34,937 bases of DNA, taken from NCBI RefSeq assembly GCF_000171235.2, contig NZ_ABEA03000196.1:1-34937 (forward strand), read 5' to 3'. Positions 17,314 to 25,352 of the stretch are shown here, one piece after another. The stretch comes from Geminisphaera colitermitum TAV2 (GTDB lineage Bacteria > Verrucomicrobiota > Verrucomicrobiia > Opitutales > Opitutaceae). Position numbers and translations under genes: made by a program. The notes beneath the pieces are model-generated. The model made no database searches, had not been told where the DNA came from, and was given only the letters and a program-made list of their open reading frames with translations. Numbering within the stretch: the stretch's first letter is position 1; the number at the start of each line of letters is the position of its first letter.

Positions 17314-19023
17314 TTATCGAAGGCGTTTCACGGTGTTGTTTTCCACGCGCACGTCGGAGCTGAGTTTCACCAGGATCGGTTCGTCGCCCGGCGCTTGGAT
17401 CGTGTTGCCACGAACGACGGCACCCTTGGTTGACTCGATCCGAATGGCGACCGGCCAGGGGCTTTCGATGCGGTTGCCTTCGATCAGGATGTTTTCGTGA
17501 ACGTCAGGGTAGGATTCGGTGCGACCGGCGGTGACTGAGAGCGCAGTGTGCGCGTTGCGAATGGTGTTGTTGCGGATGGTGACATTGCGCGTGGCGGTGC
17601 TTTCGAAATCGACGGTGGCGTCGCATGTGACCCAGATGCCTGCGCCGCTCAAGTCTTCGAAGGTGCAGTTTTCAATGAGCGCGTTGCGTGTTTTCAGGCG
17701 CATGCCGCAGCCGCGATTGCGGCGGACGGTACAGTTGCGCATGACGAATTCCGGGGTCTCGCTGGCGTTGCCAACGACGGTTCCGTTTTGGACGTAAACG
17801 GGCAAGTCGCGGTCCAGGGTGATGCGTTTCATTTTGATTTTCCCCACTTCGATCCAGGCGGCATCGAGTATCTTGGCATCGAATACAGGGACGAGCGGGT
17901 TGTCGTTGGTGGAAAATTCCAGTGTGTCACCCGGGCGCAGCGAGTTGCCCGGCGGCGGGGCGGCGCGGTCCGATTCTTTGAGGCCGGGGTTGCCGAAAAT
18001 CGTTTTGTTGCCGCGCATCACGAGGGTACGGTTGTCCGTGCGCTCATGCACCATGGTGTAGATGCCGTGCACGTTGCTGCCATCGTCGCCCATTGCCTCG
18101 AACACGCAGTCGATCAATTCAACGCGGTCGCGAAGCATGTTGAAGTGCGTGGCGTCAACGGTGGTGGACATCCAGCGTCCGGTGCCCGGCCTAGGCATGA
18201 TCGAGCAGCGGAGGAGACGGGCCGATTTGCAGGAGAGAGCCGTCAGGCCCATGTCCGAGGCGGCGAAGATGCGCACGTCTTCAAATGCGAGATTGCCGCT
18301 GTTCACCGAGCGGATGGCCCGACCTTCGCTGCGAACCACATACCAGATGATGAGGTGGTTCCCGATGAGGGGCAGCGTGCGTTTTTTTTGGTTAACGCGC
18401 AGGATCTCCGGGGAGGGGTTGACGAAGATGCGCAGCACATTGGGAGAAATGATTTGCGCGGGTTTGTCGTAACGTCTTTGGCTGATGAAAAAGTAGTCGC
18501 GATGGCTGGGTGGATGCGCGGCGAGTGTGTCGTTGTTAAAGGTCTGGAATGCCTGCACCGGGATTTCCCGCAGGGGATGGCCGGGTGCGATTTCCACGTC
18601 GATTGTCCCGTCGCCCGTCGCCACAACGCGACCTCCGGCAAAGGGCAGCGCGTCCTCTTGAATGTCGATGTCGAGACCGGAGACGCGAACATCGCCGCAC
18701 TCCTCAAAATAAAACATCCCGGCGAGGTCGTTGCTGATGATCTCGGTGCGGTCTCCACAAATGGTGATCGAGGGGAATCGGGTGATGTTGAAAAACGCCC
18801 TGCGCGACTTGCCTGTGGTTTTTACATGATACACGCCGGGAGCGAAGAGGAGCCGGGGATTTTTTACTTTGCGGCAAGCGTCTAGTGCCGCGCGGATGGC
18901 GGGGGCGTCGTCATTGCCGTCATTCGGGACTGCTCCGAAATCGCCGACATGGATGTCGGTGGCATACGCGGCAGTGGTGGTTGTGAGGAGGAGGCAAAAC
19001 AGAAGGCGGTGGAATGGACGCAT
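17314..19023 (-). CDS. Exported right-handed beta-helix glycosidase, GH110-like alpha-1,3-galactosidase
   Basis: A 569-residue exported protein. The signal peptide covers residues 1-21 (LLFCLLLTTTTAAYA). It starts with the pectate-lyase-like entry DIHVGDFGAVPNDGNDDAPAIRAAL and carries many parallel beta-helix repeats (VTIRNNTIRN, ILIEGNRIES, AVVRGNTIQA). MSTTVDATHF at 285-294 and MGDDGSNVHGIY at 311-322 resemble the conserved blocks I recall from GH110 alpha-1,3-galactosidases, which cut terminal alpha-galactose such as the blood-group B epitope. An unassigned beta-helix lyase or hydrolase is the alternative. It lies between the LamG/PEP-CTERM gene (75 nt) and the sialidase-like gene (33 nt). 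A C(13) tract lies in its leader. Confidence 0.75.
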   Translation of the reverse strand: MRPFHRLLFCLLLTTTTAAYATDIHVGDFGAVPNDGNDDAPAIRAALDACRKVKNPRLLFAPGVYHVKTTGKSRRAFFNITRFPSITICGDRTEIISNDLAGMFYFEECGDVRVSGLDIDIQEDALPFAGGRVVATGDGTIDVEIAPGHPLREIPVQAFQTFNNDTLAAHPPSHRDYFFISQRRYDKPAQIISPNVLRIFVNPSPEILRVNQKKRTLPLIGNHLIIWYVVRSEGRAIRSVNSGNLAFEDVRIFAASDMGLTALSCKSARLLRCSIMPRPGTGRWMSTTVDATHFNMLRDRVELIDCVFEAMGDDGSNVHGIYTMVHERTDNRTLVMRGNKTIFGNPGLKESDRAAPPPGNSLRPGDTLEFSTNDNPLVPVFDAKILDAAWIEVGKIKMKRITLDRDLPVYVQNGTVVGNASETPEFVMRNCTVRRNRGCGMRLKTRNALIENCTFEDLSGAGIWVTCDATVDFESTATRNVTIRNNTIRNAHTALSVTAGRTESYPDVHENILIEGNRIESPWPVAIRIESTKGAVVRGNTIQAPGDEPILVKLSSDVRVENNTVKRLR

Positions 19024-19058
19024 GATGGTGAGATGGGCGGGCGACGGTGACGGAAGAA

Positions 19059-19071
19059 GGGGGGGGGGGGG
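19059..19071 (-). repeat. Poly-C(13) tract in the leader of the GH110-like gene
   Basis: Thirteen G on the plus strand (C on the sense strand) lie 35 nt upstream of the ATG at 19023, in a pyrimidine-rich leader without a Shine-Dalgarno. Length changes here would alter leader structure or spacing rather than frame. Confidence 0.85.
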
Positions 19072-19098
19072 AGCGGAGTGTGAAAATTAATGACACAT

Positions 19099-19938
19099 TC
19101 AATGCACGTTGCGTTTGCGAAGCGCGACAGCGGTGCTGGCGAGGACGAGCAGGCCAATGAACAACGCGTTCGTGGCAGGTTCAGGCACGGCTGCGGTGGT
19201 CCAGAGTAGCTGGTCGGCGGCGAGCACACCGTCAGAGATGCGGATTTCGCTGATGCGGCCGTTGAGGTAACTGTCATTGGCGTGGGCGGCTTTGCCGATG
19301 GCCGTCGGGTTGTTGGTCGCCAGTGCCCCGCTGACGAGGCCACTCCCTGAATCCCAAGAACCGAGCAGCCTAGTGGTGTCATATACCGAGAGTTGCAGTT
19401 TGCCCGTGGTGTCACGGCTCGCCGCAAAGAAATACCATGTGTCCGCAGCGATTTCGAAATTCGTCCGCACCGTCTGGCTCGTGCTACCGTCGCCGACCCG
19501 AAACTGTAATTTTTTGTCGCTGTCTGGCACTGCGACCGCGAATCCGGGAGTGCCGATGGCGGTGGTGCCACGATTGCTGACAATGGCGTTGGGCGCCGTC
19601 AGCGAGCTCAGGTTGAACCAGCCTTCGATGGTGAACGCGGTGCTGGCGGCGAAACTCAATGAGGTGAGCACGCCATCGGATACGAGGCAGTCTTTATCTG
19701 CGGCAGAAAATTGCGCGGAGATGTTTCTGTCGCTATGCGCGGCGGGGACCGTGGCGGTTGCACTTGGGCGGGCGTTCACGGTTGACTGACTGAGGGTGTT
19801 ACCGTTGCTGGTGATGCTACCGATGTTGTTGTTCCCGGCGGCGAACGAATCGAATGTCCAGTGAACAACGGTGCCTGCGGATGCTGTGGCGAGGACAGCG
19901 CTTAACGAGATGGCGGTGAGGGTGAGTGCTTTTTTCAT
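19099..19938 (-). CDS. LamG-domain PEP-CTERM exported protein
   Basis: A 279-residue surface-type protein. Residues 1-21 are a signal peptide (MKKALTLTAISLSAVLATASA). A concanavalin-like LamG jelly-roll fills most of the mature region (FTIEGWFNLSS and TWYFFAASRDTTGKLQLSVY are typical strands). It ends in a PEP-CTERM sorting tag: VPEP at 251-254, a hydrophobic helix (ALFIGLLVLASTAVAL) and RKR. The tag implies processing by an exosortase, which is not encoded here. The LamG fold suggests glycan binding, fitting the surrounding hydrolases. It lies 77 nt downstream of the pseudopilin gene on the same strand. The specific ligand is unknown. Confidence 0.88.
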   Translation of the reverse strand: MKKALTLTAISLSAVLATASAGTVVHWTFDSFAAGNNNIGSITSNGNTLSQSTVNARPSATATVPAAHSDRNISAQFSAADKDCLVSDGVLTSLSFAASTAFTIEGWFNLSSLTAPNAIVSNRGTTAIGTPGFAVAVPDSDKKLQFRVGDGSTSQTVRTNFEIAADTWYFFAASRDTTGKLQLSVYDTTRLLGSWDSGSGLVSGALATNNPTAIGKAAHANDSYLNGRISEIRISDGVLAADQLLWTTAAVPEPATNALFIGLLVLASTAVALRKRNVH

Positions 19939-19990
19939 GATGATCGGTCGGGTTGGTTATGGTTTTCGGACGGGAAATTGACGAAGGAGA

Positions 19991-20000
19991 GGGGGGGGGG
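19991..20000 (-). repeat. Poly-C(10) tract in the leader of the LamG/PEP-CTERM gene
   Basis: Ten G on the plus strand (C on the sense strand), 52 nt upstream of the ATG at 19938 and 15 nt past the pseudopilin stop. Same sense polarity as the other leader tracts. Confidence 0.78.
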
Positions 20001-20015
20001 ATTCCTCGATAGATT

Positions 20016-20747
20016 TCAGTCGTTGGTCCACGGCATGTACTCCGTGTAAAACTGGTTTCTCTCGATGGTGAGGATATGGCCGTCGGCAAAGGCGATGATG
20101 CCCTTGCCGCCGTGCCTGCCGGAAAATTCGCCGCCGGTGCTGCCTGCGGCGGCAACGTTATTGATGTAAAAGCTGCCGGTGTTTTCTCCGTTAAGGAAGC
20201 TCTGCGCGGTGCCGACCAAGGGTGTGCGAGAGGGATTTGCCAGCCGGGAGATGGCGTATGATTTCACGGTGATGCTCTTTTTCACCGGTCCATCGGTATT
20301 GCTGTAAATGACCCCGTAGTCGCCGCGGCGTTTATTGGAATTGGGCTCGGCAGGATCGTAGAAAAAATCCGGCATGACCTGCCGGGTGCGCCATGGATCG
20401 GAGGGATGTTCCGGCGTGGAGATCACGCTCATGCAGGGGAGAACGAGGTGATTCCATATCGGTTCATTATCCACTCCACCGACGTAGTAAGTCAGCCGGG
20501 GCAGACTGCCGTTTTCGTGATCGTAGAGCGCCAGTCCCTGGTGAATCTGGCGGAGGTTCGAAATGCTGCGGGCTTTGTAAGCGGCCTTTCGCACGCCGCC
20601 GATCGATACCAAGATGATGCCGGCGAGTATCCCGATGATGGCAATGACGGTGAGCAGTTCGATCAAGGTGAAGGCCGCGATCCGCCGGACGAAGAAAGTG
20701 GGTTGCGGGGCGACCAAACGGCGGACGATGACGGGATGGGTTGTCAT
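20016..20747 (-). CDS. Type II secretion-like pseudopilin with H-X9-DG tail
   Basis: A 243-residue prepilin-type protein. The N-terminal cleavage and methylation motif is AFTLIELLTVIAIIGILAGIIL, with cleavage likely after Ala25 and Glu at mature position 5, followed by a hydrophobic helix. The C-terminal region ends with RHGGKGIIAFADGH, the H-X9-DG signature known from Planctomycetes, Lentisphaerae and Verrucomicrobia pseudopilin paralogs. These paralogs are numerous and often sit beside polysaccharide genes; their role is unresolved. The ATG at 20747 overlaps the stop of the upstream FAD oxidoreductase (ATGA), so the two are translationally coupled. A farther start at 20777 lies inside that gene. 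Confidence 0.9.
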   Translation of the reverse strand: MTTHPVIVRRLVAPQPTFFVRRIAAFTLIELLTVIAIIGILAGIILVSIGGVRKAAYKARSISNLRQIHQGLALYDHENGSLPRLTYYVGGVDNEPIWNHLVLPCMSVISTPEHPSDPWRTRQVMPDFFYDPAEPNSNKRRGDYGVIYSNTDGPVKKSITVKSYAISRLANPSRTPLVGTAQSFLNGENTGSFYINNVAAAGSTGGEFSGRHGGKGIIAFADGHILTIERNQFYTEYMPWTND

Positions 20748-22399
20748 GGAAAAACGGTTACAAGTGGTGTTGGGCACGGTGTTGAACGCGGGGACGGCGT
20801 GATTATTTTCGAAACGGACTCCATCCGTTTTTCACCGAGAGGGAATCGCACCTCCACGTTGCGAGTGAAGAGTTCGGCAGCGAGGTTTTCCCCGTCGAGT
20901 TGGCCCGGGAGTGTGCCATCGCGCAGGGCGATGGCGGCCGCAAAGCCCGCTACTTCGCCCGTGTGGACGAGGCAGGGTTCCAGCCGGACCGCACCCCATG
21001 CCACATGGGTCGCTCCCAGGCATACGGATACGAGCAAGTTATCCAGTCCGCGGGGAAGCAAACTGCGATAGGGAATCTGTCCGGGACGCAGTTCATGGGA
21101 GAGTATCAGCTTGCCATCGTAGGGGTAACGCTCGCTGACAGGCTCGCCGTAGGTGGCATCGCGGTCACAGGAATGGCTGTCCATGTACCAGTCGGTAAAC
21201 GCGATGGAATCATCAAACGCCCTCGCCAAGTCTGTGTCTGGATGCGGAAGCAGATCATGCTCACTCAACACATGGCGGGCAACGATGCGCCGGGTCTCCC
21301 GCACATACATTTCCCATGGGAGGTGATCATTGTCGGTAAACTCGTCTGCACAGAGGTGCCAGAGGCGAAACTGTTCCTGCTGATCTGACGGCACCGAACG
21401 GTCGTTTTGCAGGAACCACATCAAGCCGAGGGCAAAGTCGCGGTGGCGTTCGTAGATGCGCTGGCGCGTTGCCCAGTCACCATCCGGGTAATCCCAATTT
21501 TCGCCGGGCAGGATGGGGGAGTTGCAGGTGGCCTTCCTGTTGATTGCGTTTTCAGGAAGATAGAGGGCCAAGCTTTTGCGGCTGTAGTTCAGATACGCTT
21601 CGCGCAGGTAGCCGGGAGGCGGAGCAGTAAGCGGGACGGCACGCGAGGGGTCGCAGGTCAGACAGGGTCGCAGGTTGTAGGCCTGCACGCAGCGATCGCC
21701 AGTGCGCGGGCTTCGGGGATCGATAGGCCCCTGACTCATGGGAGCGGGATGCAATCCAAATCGCCGGGCAACCATTTCGTTCGGTCCGCTGGCGGAGCTG
21801 AAATCGGTGTAAATCCGGCCTGCATGGGGTTCGCCCGTTTCATCATGACCTTCGCGGCCCACGCGATACAAGGCGCCTGCTTGGGCGGCCAGATCTCCCT
21901 CGTAACTTGCGTCGATGAAAACTCTGGCCGTAATTTCGGTTTGCCCTGCACCTGAGACCGGCACGAACACCACGCTTTCGACCAGATGATGCCTGCGGCG
22001 CGCGTGCCGGATGCGCCAGCCGGCGTGGAGGGTGATCAATGTCTCTGCCTCGACTAGGTGCGTGAGGATCGATTCGAGAACGGACGGCTCCACTTTCCCC
22101 ACCGGGTGCCTGGCGTGGTCGTAACACGCCGCGAGATGATCGGTGGAGCCGACACCGGACTTCTCCCCGTAGTGGGTTTCGATCAGATCGAGAATTTCCC
22201 GCAAGACCGGACAGCGGCGTTGGCCACTCTGGGCGTCCCATTGCACGAGTCCATTGACCATCATGCCGCCAAGGTGCGTCGCGGGATTGACGAGTGCCAC
22301 CTGCCAGCCTTCGCGAGCCACCCGGAGAGCCGCGGCAATCCCCGACAGGGAGCCGCCATAAACGAGGACATCGCAGCGGATGATGGACAGGAGTGGCAT
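20744..22399 (-). CDS. FAD-dependent oxidoreductase (PF12831-type) of the glycan cluster
   Basis: A 551-residue flavoprotein. The dinucleotide-binding motif YGGSLSGIAAALRVAREG is at residues 14-31, and THLGGMMVNGLVQWD follows, typical of the FAD_oxidored family. VFIDASYEGDLAAQAGA and the C-terminal TGEVAGFAAAIALRDG complete the FAD fold. Members are common in polysaccharide-utilisation clusters; the substrate is not known. No signal peptide is seen with the start at 22399. A start at 22477 would add 26 residues, but the predicted promoter overlaps that position, which favours 22399. It is the first gene of the minus-strand cluster and is divergent from the AraC regulator. Confidence 0.88.
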   Translation of the reverse strand: MPLLSIIRCDVLVYGGSLSGIAAALRVAREGWQVALVNPATHLGGMMVNGLVQWDAQSGQRRCPVLREILDLIETHYGEKSGVGSTDHLAACYDHARHPVGKVEPSVLESILTHLVEAETLITLHAGWRIRHARRRHHLVESVVFVPVSGAGQTEITARVFIDASYEGDLAAQAGALYRVGREGHDETGEPHAGRIYTDFSSASGPNEMVARRFGLHPAPMSQGPIDPRSPRTGDRCVQAYNLRPCLTCDPSRAVPLTAPPPGYLREAYLNYSRKSLALYLPENAINRKATCNSPILPGENWDYPDGDWATRQRIYERHRDFALGLMWFLQNDRSVPSDQQEQFRLWHLCADEFTDNDHLPWEMYVRETRRIVARHVLSEHDLLPHPDTDLARAFDDSIAFTDWYMDSHSCDRDATYGEPVSERYPYDGKLILSHELRPGQIPYRSLLPRGLDNLLVSVCLGATHVAWGAVRLEPCLVHTGEVAGFAAAIALRDGTLPGQLDGENLAAELFTRNVEVRFPLGEKRMESVSKIITPSPRSTPCPTPLVTVFP

Positions 22400-22477
22400 G
22401 AGCGGAGGGGAGGGTTTTATTGTCGGAGGCCTGAATCGTTGAGTGATGAACGTGCAGACCCGCGTCAGGAGCGGCAT

Positions 22478-22505
22478 ATTCTAAAAAGAAGACATTTATT
22501 GTCCA
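22478..22505 (-). promoter_or_regulatory. Sigma70-like promoter for the glycan cluster
   Basis: On the minus strand a -35-like TGGACA (22500-22505, 5 of 6 to consensus) is followed by a 16-nt spacer and a -10-like TAGAAT (22478-22483, 5 of 6). It lies about 75 nt upstream of the FAD oxidoreductase ATG, in the divergent gap shared with the AraC gene. The flanking sequence would be the natural place for an AraC operator, but no clear repeat pair was found. Confidence 0.5.
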
Positions 22506-22565
22506 AAACGCTCCTTTTGTTCATGCTTGCTTTCCTCGCCTTTCGAACCGTCTTCCTGTCGGAAC

Positions 22566-23462
22566 ATGGATTCTCCGGAGCAACGGATATTGAATATGTT
22601 GGGTTGTTGGATACAAGCTGGATTGTCGGGCGTTACCATCGCAGTGGAACCGGGAAGAGTGGTTCAGGGTGCGGCGCAGTTCTGCAAGATCGTCCCGCAA
22701 CTCATTCTGGGCTGCGAAGGAGTCGTCTCCTATTTTATCCAAAGAAACGGGATCGAGACCGAAATCAGGTTGCACAAAGGAGACCTCTTGATTGTCGCCG
22801 AAGGCGCCTGGTTGGGCCTGGCTCCCCGGCGGCCTTACCAGACGCTTGGCATCATCATGGACACGGAAATGACACACTCCTATCTGGCATGCCCGAAGAC
22901 GGCACCTTCGACTCCCGGACGCAGCATGCACCTGTTCATGCTGCCAATCCCCTGGCATGGGTTCACGTGCATCGAACATCCGGTGGTCCACGACACCCGG
23001 GCGGTGCCGGAGACGGAGGTAACCAGCCTCGTCGATACTTTGGCCCGGGCGTCGCGACGTCCGGCGAATGATCCTTTCATGATAACGCTCGGCGTGCTGT
23101 TGCTTCGGGAACTGAGACGCATCCTAGCGATGCGAGGAGCGCCAGCTTCCTCCAAAGCGCACGCAACGTATCTGGCGGCATGCGCCGGGATTTCCAGAAA
23201 CTTTGACCGCTCCATCAACCGGGAGTCGGTGGCATCGGAACTCCGCATCCATCCCCAGCATCTCAGCAGGCTCTTCAGCCGGTTCACAGGCAGGACATTT
23301 TCCCAATATCTCCTGGAGTTCAGGTTGAAGAAAGCGGCTGTATTATTGGAGGGGAAAGGTCGGACGGTGGCGGAAGTGGCTGCCGCCTGCGGATTCGGCA
23401 GCGATGCGTATTTTGTGCGTTGTTTCCGGCGGCACTATGGACACACACCTGGAGCCCACTGA
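22566..23462 (+). CDS. AraC-family transcriptional regulator
   Basis: A 298-residue regulator counted from the ATG at 22566 (MDSPEQRILNM). The N-terminal half looks like a small cupin-like sensing domain (GDLLIVAEGAWLGLAPRRPYQTLGI). Residues about 195-298 form the double helix-turn-helix AraC domain: VASELRIHPQHLSRLFSRFTGRTFSQYLLEFRLKKA and then VAEVAAACGFGSDAYFVRCFRRHYGHTP. It is transcribed away from the glycan cluster with a 166-nt divergent gap, the usual layout of a local sugar-responsive activator. The inducer is unknown. An alternative start at 22527 adds 13 residues. Confidence 0.9.
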   Translation: MDSPEQRILNMLGCWIQAGLSGVTIAVEPGRVVQGAAQFCKIVPQLILGCEGVVSYFIQRNGIETEIRLHKGDLLIVAEGAWLGLAPRRPYQTLGIIMDTEMTHSYLACPKTAPSTPGRSMHLFMLPIPWHGFTCIEHPVVHDTRAVPETEVTSLVDTLARASRRPANDPFMITLGVLLLRELRRILAMRGAPASSKAHATYLAACAGISRNFDRSINRESVASELRIHPQHLSRLFSRFTGRTFSQYLLEFRLKKAAVLLEGKGRTVAEVAAACGFGSDAYFVRCFRRHYGHTPGAH

Positions 23463-23593
23463 GAACAATTTTCGCCCTCTCTCCAAGCTGAAACGAGATA
23501 AACGACGTCCTCCACACCCGCGCCAGCATAACCTCCGGCAATACCCGGATGGAGACTTGTCGCCCCATTGGGAGACGAGCACAAAACTTCCCC

Positions 23594-24374
23594 ATGCCGA
23601 CACCTCCATTCGCACCCACTGGTTCGCTCGATCCCGCCGCTCTCGTCGCGGAAGCGGCGGCGCTCGGCGCGTCCCGTGGTTTTGCCGTGGAGACTTTTGC
23701 CGAAGTGGCCGGTGTCCCCCTTGTCGCGCTCACCCGGCTAACGACGCCAGGACGCCCGCATCTATATCTCTCCGCCGGCATTCACGGTGAACGAACCGGC
23801 CCCGCCGCGCGCACTGCTGCGCCTGCTCGAACTCGACGTCTTCGACACGCGTGCCGGATGGACGCTCATACCAATGCTCAACCCTACCGGTTTTCGCCTC
23901 GGCACGCGCGAAAACACCGACGGTATTGACCTCAACCGCGACTATTTTGTCCGGCGCACCACCGAAATCGCCGGCCACTGCAACTGGCTGCGCAACCAGC
24001 CACTATTCCACGCCGTTTTCTGCCTGCACGAAGACTGGGAGTCGCCCGGTTTTTATCTTTATGAACTCAACCCCGCGCAACGCCCATCGCTGTCCGACGC
24101 CATGCTTGCCGCCGCCGCGCGCCACGTGCCTCTTGATGCATCGCCCCTCATCGACGGACGCCCCACCGCCGCCCCCGGCCTGATCCGCCCGGACTTTGAC
24201 CCAGACACACACACCACCGGCGCCGAGGCCGTGTATTTGTGCCGACATTACACGACGCTCAGTTACACGCTTGAGACGCCCTCCGCCTTTGAAATCGATT
24301 TGCGCATCGAAACCTTGATCGCCACCGTCCGTGCCGGTCTCGACACTCTGCTCCAACAACCACCGTCCGCATAA
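23594..24374 (+). pseudogene. M14/AstE-like zinc carboxypeptidase-type gene with a frameshift in the zinc motif
   Basis: Two frames make one succinylglutamate-desuccinylase/aspartoacylase-like protein. The first runs MPTPPFAPTGSLD... to LYLSAGIHG. The second continues as NEPAPPRALLRLLELD, LIPMLNPTGFRLGTREN, GIDLNRDYF, AVFCLHEDWESPGFYLYEL and YTLETPSAFE. Family members read GIHGDEP here, the first zinc-ligand His and Glu. The sequence has one extra A near 23788-23792 (gaacgaacc where gacgaacc would restore frame). The rest is intact and well conserved, which suggests a recent mutation or a sequencing error rather than old decay. It is the first gene of a plus-strand run, with the phosphodiesterase gene 25 nt downstream. 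Substrate is unknown; murein peptides or acylated amino acids are typical for the family. Confidence 0.8.
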
Positions 24375-24380
24375 AACACT

Positions 24381-24389
24381 CCCCCCCCC
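24381..24389 (+). repeat. Poly-C(9) tract in the leader of the phosphodiesterase gene
   Basis: Nine C lie 10 nt before the ATG at 24400, in the stretch cactcccccccctctcc-like and purely pyrimidine, occupying the normal Shine-Dalgarno window. Confidence 0.7.
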
Positions 24390-24399
24390 TCTCCCCGCC

Positions 24400-25170
24400 A
24401 TGTCTGCCAGTATCACACCGCCCTTCCGTCTCATTGCCCACCGCGGCGCGCCGATGCGTGCGCCGGAAAATACGCTCGCCTCGTTCCGTATCGCGCAACA
24501 ACTCGGCGCCACCGAGATCGAGACCGACGTCCAGCTCACCACCGACAACGTCCTCGTTCTCTGTCACGACGACACCCTCACCCGTTACCGCCTCGGCGAC
24601 CAACGTGTCGAAGCATTGCCCTACGAAGCGGCGGCTTTTGACACGCCTCTTGGAGAGTTGGACTTCGGCTCGTGGTTTTCCCCTGCCTTTGCCGGAGAAC
24701 GCATCGCCACGCTCCCGCAACTGCTCGACGCCCACGCCGCTGATTTTCTGTTTCACATCGAACTCAAAGGCGCGCACCCGCGACTTGCCCCCGAAACCCT
24801 CGCGCTCCTCAACACCCGACGCCTGCTCGACCGCTGCGTGCTCACCTCGTTTTCCATCGAACAACTCCAACGCGCCCGCGCCGTCTCCGCCAGCGTTCGC
24901 CTCGGCTGGCTCGTCCGCACCATCGATGACCCCGTCCTCCGCGCCGCCGACAAACTCGCACTCTTCCAGATTTGTCCGCTCGCCTCCGCTGTCACCGCCA
25001 CGCCCGACGCTGTTGCCCGCGCCCTCCAAGTCGTCCCCGAGGTTCGCGCCTGGGGCTGCCCGCGCGAAGCCGCCGCCGCCCGTGCAACGGTCAGCGCCCT
25101 CCAATCCGCCGGCTGCATGGGCATCACCACCGATGAACTCGGCTGGTTCAGCGGTTCCGATTCAGCCTGA
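24400..25170 (+). CDS. Glycerophosphodiester phosphodiesterase
   Basis: Hydrolyses glycerophosphodiesters to glycerol-3-phosphate and an alcohol. The 256 residues fit a cytosolic GDPD; no signal peptide is seen. Family motifs are HRG at 14-16, PENTLASF at 23-30, the metal ligands Glu41 and Asp43 in EIETDVQLT, and HDDTLTR starting at His56. FHIELKG follows, then SFSIEQLQRAR and the barrel end GITTDELGW. The start at 24400 is chosen because residue 24 of a longer frame begins the family N-terminus and the longer frame would overlap the preceding gene. It sits next to a Na/Pi symporter gene, consistent with a phosphate-supply role, which is inference. Confidence 0.9.
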   Translation: MSASITPPFRLIAHRGAPMRAPENTLASFRIAQQLGATEIETDVQLTTDNVLVLCHDDTLTRYRLGDQRVEALPYEAAAFDTPLGELDFGSWFSPAFAGERIATLPQLLDAHAADFLFHIELKGAHPRLAPETLALLNTRRLLDRCVLTSFSIEQLQRARAVSASVRLGWLVRTIDDPVLRAADKLALFQICPLASAVTATPDAVARALQVVPEVRAWGCPREAAAARATVSALQSAGCMGITTDELGWFSGSDSA

Positions 25171-25268
25171 GTGGCCCGGTTTTTCGTTTTTTCCCCGCTA
25201 CAATTTCCCAACTGACATTCCGGGCGGAATTGTCTTATGAGACCGGTCCAGTTTTTTAACAATCCACC

Positions 25269-25352
25269 ATGTCCGGCATCGTTCGTATCCAATCCCTGAC
25301 TACCCACGTCAACAACCGCAACGACACACCCGGGGAGGCGCGCGCGAATTGA
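25269..25352 (+). CDS. Possible 27-residue leader peptide overlapping the Na/Pi symporter start
   Basis: An ATG opens MSGIVRIQSLTTHVNNRN... and ends at a TGA whose first bases overlap the TTG start of the symporter gene (TTGA). The overlap geometry is that of translational coupling. No Shine-Dalgarno precedes its ATG and it has no recognisable family, so it may be chance. If real it would gate expression of a gene with a weak TTG start. Confidence 0.3.
   Translation: MSGIVRIQSLTTHVNNRNDTPGEARAN

Noticed and set aside
17299-24389. CRISPR or tandem repeat array
   Set aside because: No regularly spaced direct repeats were seen. The repeats present are homopolymers and inverted repeats.
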